A stretch of DNA of 9,822 nt from Paratractidigestivibacter sp963658035 (GTDB lineage: Bacteria > Actinomycetota > Coriobacteriia > Coriobacteriales > Atopobiaceae): contig CAVKOL010000100.1 of assembly GCA_963658035.1 (NCBI GenBank), forward strand, positions 1 to 9,822, written 5' to 3'. Below, piece by piece: positions 5,540 through 9,822 of the stretch (position 1 is the stretch's first letter; each line of letters starts with the position of its first letter). The notes under the pieces were generated by a model. The model did not search any database. It saw only the letters and a program-made list of their open reading frames with translations, and was not told the DNA's origin. The translations under genes were made by a program, and so were the position numbers.

Positions 5540-5666
5540 CCAGAAATGGGACGCAGTATCCGCTTCGTGCAAGTAGACGGGGTTCTCGCGGTGACAAAAC
5601 CCCAGTTGGCGTGGCGCTCGAGACCGGGTGTACTCGGCGAATCGCTGGACTGCGTCCCATTTCTGG
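5540..5666. repeat. Hairpin B: second large palindrome with 17-bp perfect ends
   Basis: CCAGAAATGGGACGCAG (5540-5556) is the exact reverse complement of 5650-5666. Inside, complementarity continues imperfectly (for example CGCTTCG and AAGTAGAC on the left against the complement of the right half), ending in an apical GGGGTT...AAAACCCC pair. The unit is 127 bp. It shares apex composition and overall design with hairpin A but not its outer arms. It lies in the 580-base gap between hipA and the surface-protein gene, and I see no gene in it. Confidence 0.8.
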
Positions 5667-5738
5667 AATTGCGTGTTTCCAGCCCGTCAAAAAGCCGACG
5701 TTCGTCGGGTTGGGGGTGGCGATGGGCGGGGTGACAAG

Positions 5739-5798
5739 TACAATGAAACCCTTGGGATAGCTTAAAGGCCGCTGGAAGCGGCTTGCCAAACACGGGGA
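5739..5798 (+). promoter_or_regulatory. Weak promoter candidate, leader hairpin and RBS of the surface-protein gene
   Basis: TACAAT (5739-5744) is a possible -10 box, but no convincing -35 lies 16-18 bases upstream. The leader contains a perfect 6-bp hairpin GCCGCT-GGA-AGCGGC (5768-5782), then GGGGA (5794-5798) six bases before the start codon as ribosome binding site. The hairpin lies just upstream of the RBS and may affect translation. No known riboswitch fits. Confidence 0.4.
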
Positions 5799-5804
5799 AC
5801 TGCC

Positions 5805-8800
5805 ATGAAGAGAATGACGAACGCGATTGTTTCGGTTGCGACCGCGCTGGCGATGGTGGTCGCCACGTGCCCGGCTCAGGCCCTGGCCCAGGAGCTGGGG
5901 GTCAACGAGTCGCAGGTAGATGCGGCTGTTGTTGGCGAGACGGGCGACGCGCCCGACGCCGACCCAGCCGCCCTTCTCGCCACCGTCGACCTGGACGCCT
6001 ACGACGACTTCACCCTCGAGACCTGGTCAGACCAGATCGACCTCGCCACCGCCGACGGCGAGACGGTCTCGACCACGGTCACCGCCGTTAAAGAGAAGGT
6101 CCTTGCCGCCTGGGCCTCGTGCGCGACCAGCGTGACCTTCTCGTCCGCCGACGGCATCACCGTGGCCGACGCCCGCGCTGCGATGGCCCTGGCCTTCGCC
6201 GACCCCAATTACTACTGGGCCTCGTCCAGCTACTCGCTTAGCTACTACGACAGCGACGGCGACGGCTCGGCCAGCGACACCGACACCGCGGCCGGCCTCA
6301 AGCTCGCCTACGTCATCGACTCCGCAAACGTCGCGGCCGCCAAGACCGCCGTCGAGGCCAAGGTCTCCGAGGCCCTAAGCTGGGTCGACCCCGACAACAT
6401 GTCCGACTTCCAGGTTGCCCAGGCCCTGCACGACTACCTGGTGCGCAACTGCGTCTACGACAGCGCCGCCACCAGCGCGACCCTGCCCACGACGTCCTTC
6501 ACCGCCTACGGCGCCCTGGCGGGCGGCTCGGCCGTGTGCCAGGGCTACGCGTTGGCCTACAAGCTGCTGCTTTCGCGCGCGGGCGTGCCCTGCGTCTTTG
6601 TGGTGAGCAACGACATGGGCCACGCCTGGAACATGGTGCAGGTGGGCGGCGACTGGTACCACGTGGACGTGACCTGGGACGACCCGGTTTACCCCAACGG
6701 CACCGACGCCGGCTTTGACGTCGACGTGAGCCACGACTACTTCCTGCGCGCCGACTCGACGATGAAGAGCAGCCTGGACCACTACGGCTGGGAGGCCGCC
6801 TACACGACGCCCGCGGCCGACTACGCCAACCGCACGTACGCCGAGTACAAGGCTCCGGTGGCGACGTCGACGGGCTCTGGCGAGACGGGTGCGGGCGGGT
6901 CGGGCACCGGCTCCACCTCCAGCACCGAGAAGACCTACGCTCACACCGCGACGGCCACCAGCAACGGCGTGACCTTCTCGGTGCAATGGGACGATGCCGC
7001 GACGGCGGGGGAGTCCACGACGTTCCACGTCACCCAGACGGGCGGCAGTTCTGCCGCCAAGGCGCGCATGGACGTGCCCACCTACTGGGACAACGGCAGC
7101 CAAGAGAGCGTCTGCGACCCCACACGCAGCGCTTGGGGCACCTACTACGCTCTCGGCGACGGCTACGACTTCACCTTTGACTTTACCGCCAGCGGCACGT
7201 ACCGCATCTACTTCTACTTCATGGATACTGAGAGCAGCGTCTACTACCTGCGCACGCTTGCCGAGGTCACGGTTAACGACTCCGCGCGCCCGTCGGTGAG
7301 CTCGATCGTGAGCGACGCCGTGGCCCAGGCCAAGGCCGCGACCGACGGCTCCGAGTACGCGATGGCCCTGTGGCTGCACGACTGGACCCTCGACCAGCTG
7401 GAGTACGACTACAGCCTCAACTACTGCTCGGCCGAGAGCGGCCTTACCCGCGCGAAGGGTACCTGCGAGAGCTACCAGCGCATTTACGCCAAGCTCTTGG
7501 ACGCCGCCGGCATTGCCAACGGGCGCGTGACCGGCAACGGCCACACCTGGAACGCCGTCAAGATCGACGGCAAGTGGTGCCAGATGGACCTCACCTGGGA
7601 CGACACCGACGACAACTGGTACGGCGACTTCGACCAGCGCCACATCTACTTTGGCCTCACCGACGAGCTCATGGCCATCGCGCACAGCGATCACGCGGCC
7701 AACTACCAGGCTGACGGCTACGCGTACCGCTCGACCGACCTCAGCAACAACTACTTTGTGCGCAACGGCAAGGCCGACGAGTGGGCCGATGCCTACGCGG
7801 CGAGAATTCAGGCAAAGCTTGACGCCAAGGAGACGAGCTTCTCGCTTGATGCCGACAACGCCAGCTACCCGCCCACGATCTGCGGAATCCAGAACGCTAT
7901 CGTGGCCGCGACGCTGAGCGGCCGCACGTGGAAGGCGGCCGACGGCGCGGCGGCGACGTTGACGGCCACCTCGACCGTGACCACCGAGTCCAGCACCAAG
8001 TGGACGGCGGTGTACGACTTCACGGTTGAGTACGGCAGCACGGCGACGAGCCTCGCCGGCGCGACCATCACGGCCTCTGACCAGGTCTTTACTGGATCGG
8101 CGCTGACGCCTGCGGTCACGGTTAAGCTTGGCGAGAAGACCCTTGCGGCGGGCACCGACTACGACGTCGCGTACAGTAGCAACGTCAACGCCGGCACCGC
8201 GACCGTCACCGTCACGGGCAAGGGCGACTACGCCGGCTCCGCGACGGGGACGTTCAAGATCGCGGCGGCGGACGCATCGAAGGCCACGGTTACGGTGGCC
8301 GGCGCGACATACACCGGTGCGGCGTTGACCCCGGCACCGACGGTAACGTTGGGCAATAAAACCCTGGTCAAGGGTACCGATTACACGGTGGCTTACTCTG
8401 GGAACACCAACGCGGGGACCGCGACGGTCACCGTCACGTTCAAGGGCAACTACACCGGCACCGCGACGGGGACGTTTAAGATCGCGGCGGCTTCTGTCGC
8501 ATCGGCGTCCGTCTCGGTGGCCGCGCAGACCTACACGGGCAGCGCGCTGACGCCGGCCGTGACGGTTAAGGTGGGCAACAAAACGCTGGTCAAGGGCACC
8601 GACTACACGGTGGCGTACAGCAACAACACCGCCACCGGCACCGCGACGGTAACCATCACCGGCAAGGGCAACTACACCGGGACCAAGGCGTCGATGTTCA
8701 CCATTGCGGCGGCCGACGCGTCCAAGGCGACGGTCACCGTTGCCGCGCAGACGTACACCGGCGCGGCCCTGACGCCGGCTCCGACGGTGACGCTGGGCAA

Positions 8801-9822
8801 TAAAACGCTGGTCAAAGGCACCGACTACACCGTTGCGTACGCCAGCAACACCAACGCGGGCACGGCTACGGCCACGGTGACTTTCAAGGGCAACTACACG
8901 GGCACGGCCAAGGGTGCCTTCGCTATTAAGGCCGCCGATGCGTCGAAGGCGTCCGTCTCGGTGGCTGCGCAGACTTACACCGGTGCGGCACTGATGCCCG
9001 CACCGACGGTGACGTTTGGCAACAAAACCCTGGTCAAAGACACCGACTATACCGTTGCGTACGCCAACAATACTGCTGCTGGCACCGCCACGGCGACCGT
9101 GACCTTCAAGGGCAACTACAGCGGTACCGCCAAGGGCACCTTCCAGATCAAGTCCGCCGATGCCTCGAAGGCGCAGGTCGCACTCGCCGACCAGGTCTGG
9201 ACCGGCTCGGCCCTCACCCCCGCACCCACGGTGACCCTCAACGGCAAAACGTTGACCAAGGGTACCGACTATACCGTCTCCTACTCCAACAACACCAACG
9301 TAGGCACCGCGACCGCGACGGTGACCTTCAAAGGCAACTACTCCGGCACGGCCAAGGGCACGTTCAAGATCGCCACGGCCCTTCTCAGCAACGCCACCGT
9401 CACCGCCGCCGACCAGACCTACACCGGGGCGGCTCTGACGCCCGCGGTGACGGTCAAAGTAGGCGAGAAGACCCTGGTCAGCGGTACCGACTATACCGTC
9501 ACGTATGCCAACAACACCAACGCGGGTACCGCCACCGTTACCGTGACGGGCAAGGGCAACTACGCTGGCACGGCCAAGGGGACCTTCGCCATCAAGGCCG
9601 CCGACGCGTCGAAGGCGAGCGTAACCGTTGCCGCCCAGACCTACACCGGCTCCGCACTGACGCCTGCGCCTACGGTCATCTTTAACGGTAAGACGTTGAC
9701 CAAGGGCGCCGACTACACCGTCGCCTACAGCAACAACACCAACGCGGGCACGGCGACCGCGACGGTGACCTTCAAGGGCAACTACTCCGGCACCGCCAAG
9801 GGCACCTTCCAGATCAAGGCCG
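5805..9822 (+). CDS. Secreted repeat protein with two transglutaminase-like domains (3' end outside window)
   Basis: An uninterrupted frame of 1339 codons runs off the right edge. Residues 1-28 form a signal peptide (MKRM, hydrophobic core, cleavage likely after ALA28). A first transglutaminase-like domain (~195-305) has the Cys245-His273-Asp288 triad in AVCQGYA, MGHAWNMV and YHVDVTWDD. A Gly/Ser/Thr linker (~352-375) and a beta-rich segment (~375-500) precede a second domain (~515-620) with Cys554 (GTCESYQR), His580 (NGHTWNAV) and Asp595 (MDLTWDD). From residue 753 there are Ig-like 74-residue repeats. Such domains act as extracellular acyl-transferases or cysteine proteases; the substrate is unknown. 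The repeat stalk suggests surface display, and a sorting signal or wall-binding domain is expected beyond the window. The start at 5805 has GGGGA at 5794-5798 and gives an immediate signal peptide. Confidence 0.9.
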   Translation, partial: MKRMTNAIVSVATALAMVVATCPAQALAQELGVNESQVDAAVVGETGDAPDADPAALLATVDLDAYDDFTLETWSDQIDLATADGETVSTTVTAVKEKVLAAWASCATSVTFSSADGITVADARAAMALAFADPNYYWASSSYSLSYYDSDGDGSASDTDTAAGLKLAYVIDSANVAAAKTAVEAKVSEALSWVDPDNMSDFQVAQALHDYLVRNCVYDSAATSATLPTTSFTAYGALAGGSAVCQGYALAYKLLLSRAGVPCVFVVSNDMGHAWNMVQVGGDWYHVDVTWDDPVYPNGTDAGFDVDVSHDYFLRADSTMKSSLDHYGWEAAYTTPAADYANRTYAEYKAPVATSTGSGETGAGGSGTGSTSSTEKTYAHTATATSNGVTFSVQWDDAATAGESTTFHVTQTGGSSAAKARMDVPTYWDNGSQESVCDPTRSAWGTYYALGDGYDFTFDFTASGTYRIYFYFMDTESSVYYLRTLAEVTVNDSARPSVSSIVSDAVAQAKAATDGSEYAMALWLHDWTLDQLEYDYSLNYCSAESGLTRAKGTCESYQRIYAKLLDAAGIANGRVTGNGHTWNAVKIDGKWCQMDLTWDDTDDNWYGDFDQRHIYFGLTDELMAIAHSDHAANYQADGYAYRSTDLSNNYFVRNGKADEWADAYAARIQAKLDAKETSFSLDADNASYPPTICGIQNAIVAATLSGRTWKAADGAAATLTATSTVTTESSTKWTAVYDFTVEYGSTATSLAGATITASDQVFTGSALTPAVTVKLGEKTLAAGTDYDVAYSSNVNAGTATVTVTGKGDYAGSATGTFKIAAADASKATVTVAGATYTGAALTPAPTVTLGNKTLVKGTDYTVAYSGNTNAGTATVTVTFKGNYTGTATGTFKIAAASVASASVSVAAQTYTGSALTPAVTVKVGNKTLVKGTDYTVAYSNNTATGTATVTITGKGNYTGTKASMFTIAAADASKATVTVAAQTYTGAALTPAPTVTLGNKTLVKGTDYTVAYASNTNAGTATATVTFKGNYTGTAKGAFAIKAADASKASVSVAAQTYTGAALMPAPTVTFGNKTLVKDTDYTVAYANNTAAGTATATVTFKGNYSGTAKGTFQIKSADASKAQVALADQVWTGSALTPAPTVTLNGKTLTKGTDYTVSYSNNTNVGTATATVTFKGNYSGTAKGTFKIATALLSNATVTAADQTYTGAALTPAVTVKVGEKTLVSGTDYTVTYANNTNAGTATVTVTGKGNYAGTAKGTFAIKAADASKASVTVAAQTYTGSALTPAPTVIFNGKTLTKGADYTVAYSNNTNAGTATATVTFKGNYSGTAKGTFQIKA
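8061..9822 (+). repeat. 222-bp in-frame tandem repeats encoding Ig-like stalk domains
   Basis: Eight units start at 8061, 8283, 8505, 8727, 8949, 9171, 9393 and 9615, exactly 222 bp (74 codons) apart; the eighth is cut by the window edge. Each encodes the pattern TYTGAALTPAPTV, NKTLVKGTDYTVAY, NNTNAGTATVTVT, FKGNYTGTAKGTF, resembling the YDG/MBG-like beta-sandwich repeats common in Gram-positive surface proteins. Units alternate between a GKGNY and an FKGNY version, and between LTPAV and LTPAP versions. Unit 1 is the most diverged (DYDVAYSSNVNAG). Perfect register and high similarity allow copy-number change by recombination or slippage. Confidence 0.95.

Noticed and set aside
5266..5793. 175-codon minus-strand frame across Rep3 and hairpin B
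   Set aside because: It is built from repeat and palindrome sequence, its start overlaps the leader of the surface-protein gene, and the same Rep region is not kept in one reading frame in Rep1 and Rep2.
5745..5804. Possible riboswitch (c-di-GMP type) before the surface-protein gene
   Set aside because: Only one simple hairpin is present; the conserved GEMM bases and second stem are not found.
5805..9822. Suspected frameshift or stop in the long surface-protein frame
   Set aside because: Codon-by-codon reading from 5805 to 9821 found no stop and all eight repeat units stay in phase at 222-bp intervals.

Overview
The window reads like accessory DNA of a GC-rich Gram-positive bacterium. GC-rich third codon positions, an IS256-type insertion sequence, and a very large secreted transglutaminase-like protein with Ig-like tandem repeats together suggest an actinobacterium, most likely a gut or oral Coriobacteriia (Collinsella/Olsenella-like). 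That placement is an inference from style, not from a marker gene.

Layout. Bases 1-58 hold no recognisable gene. A complete IS256-family element (59-1523) carries one DDE transposase (163-1422) between 21-bp imperfect terminal inverted repeats. Ten bases past its right end lies a large near-perfect palindrome (hairpin A, 1534-1645). Three same-orientation copies of a 195-237 bp MITE-like element follow: Rep1 (1687-1882), Rep2 (3284-3520) and Rep3 (5246-5482). They bracket two gene modules: a minus-strand DUF3825-type protein (1891-3213) between Rep1 and Rep2, and a plus-strand hipB-hipA toxin-antitoxin operon (3598-5225) between Rep2 and Rep3. Rep2 sits exactly between the divergent promoters of the two modules. 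After Rep3 come a short hairpin (5500-5520) and a second large palindrome (hairpin B, 5540-5666). The last feature is a secreted surface protein (5805 to beyond the right edge) with two transglutaminase-like domains and at least eight 74-residue repeats in perfect 222-bp register.

How the parts relate. HipB should repress the hipBA promoter and neutralise the HipA kinase; hipB and hipA overlap by 4 bases. The DUF3825 gene is divergent from hipBA, and no functional link between them is demonstrated. The repeats supply the non-coding structure here: each Rep has two inward-facing ~31-bp motifs at each end (Rep1 has lost one) and a central hairpin with an invariant AGGTAGA in its loop. Two Reps lie immediately 3' of genes, where they could also act as bidirectional terminators. 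No complete new multi-gene system is evident. The least explained signal is the Rep family plus the two large palindromes, which share an apical GGGGTT...AAAACCCC core.
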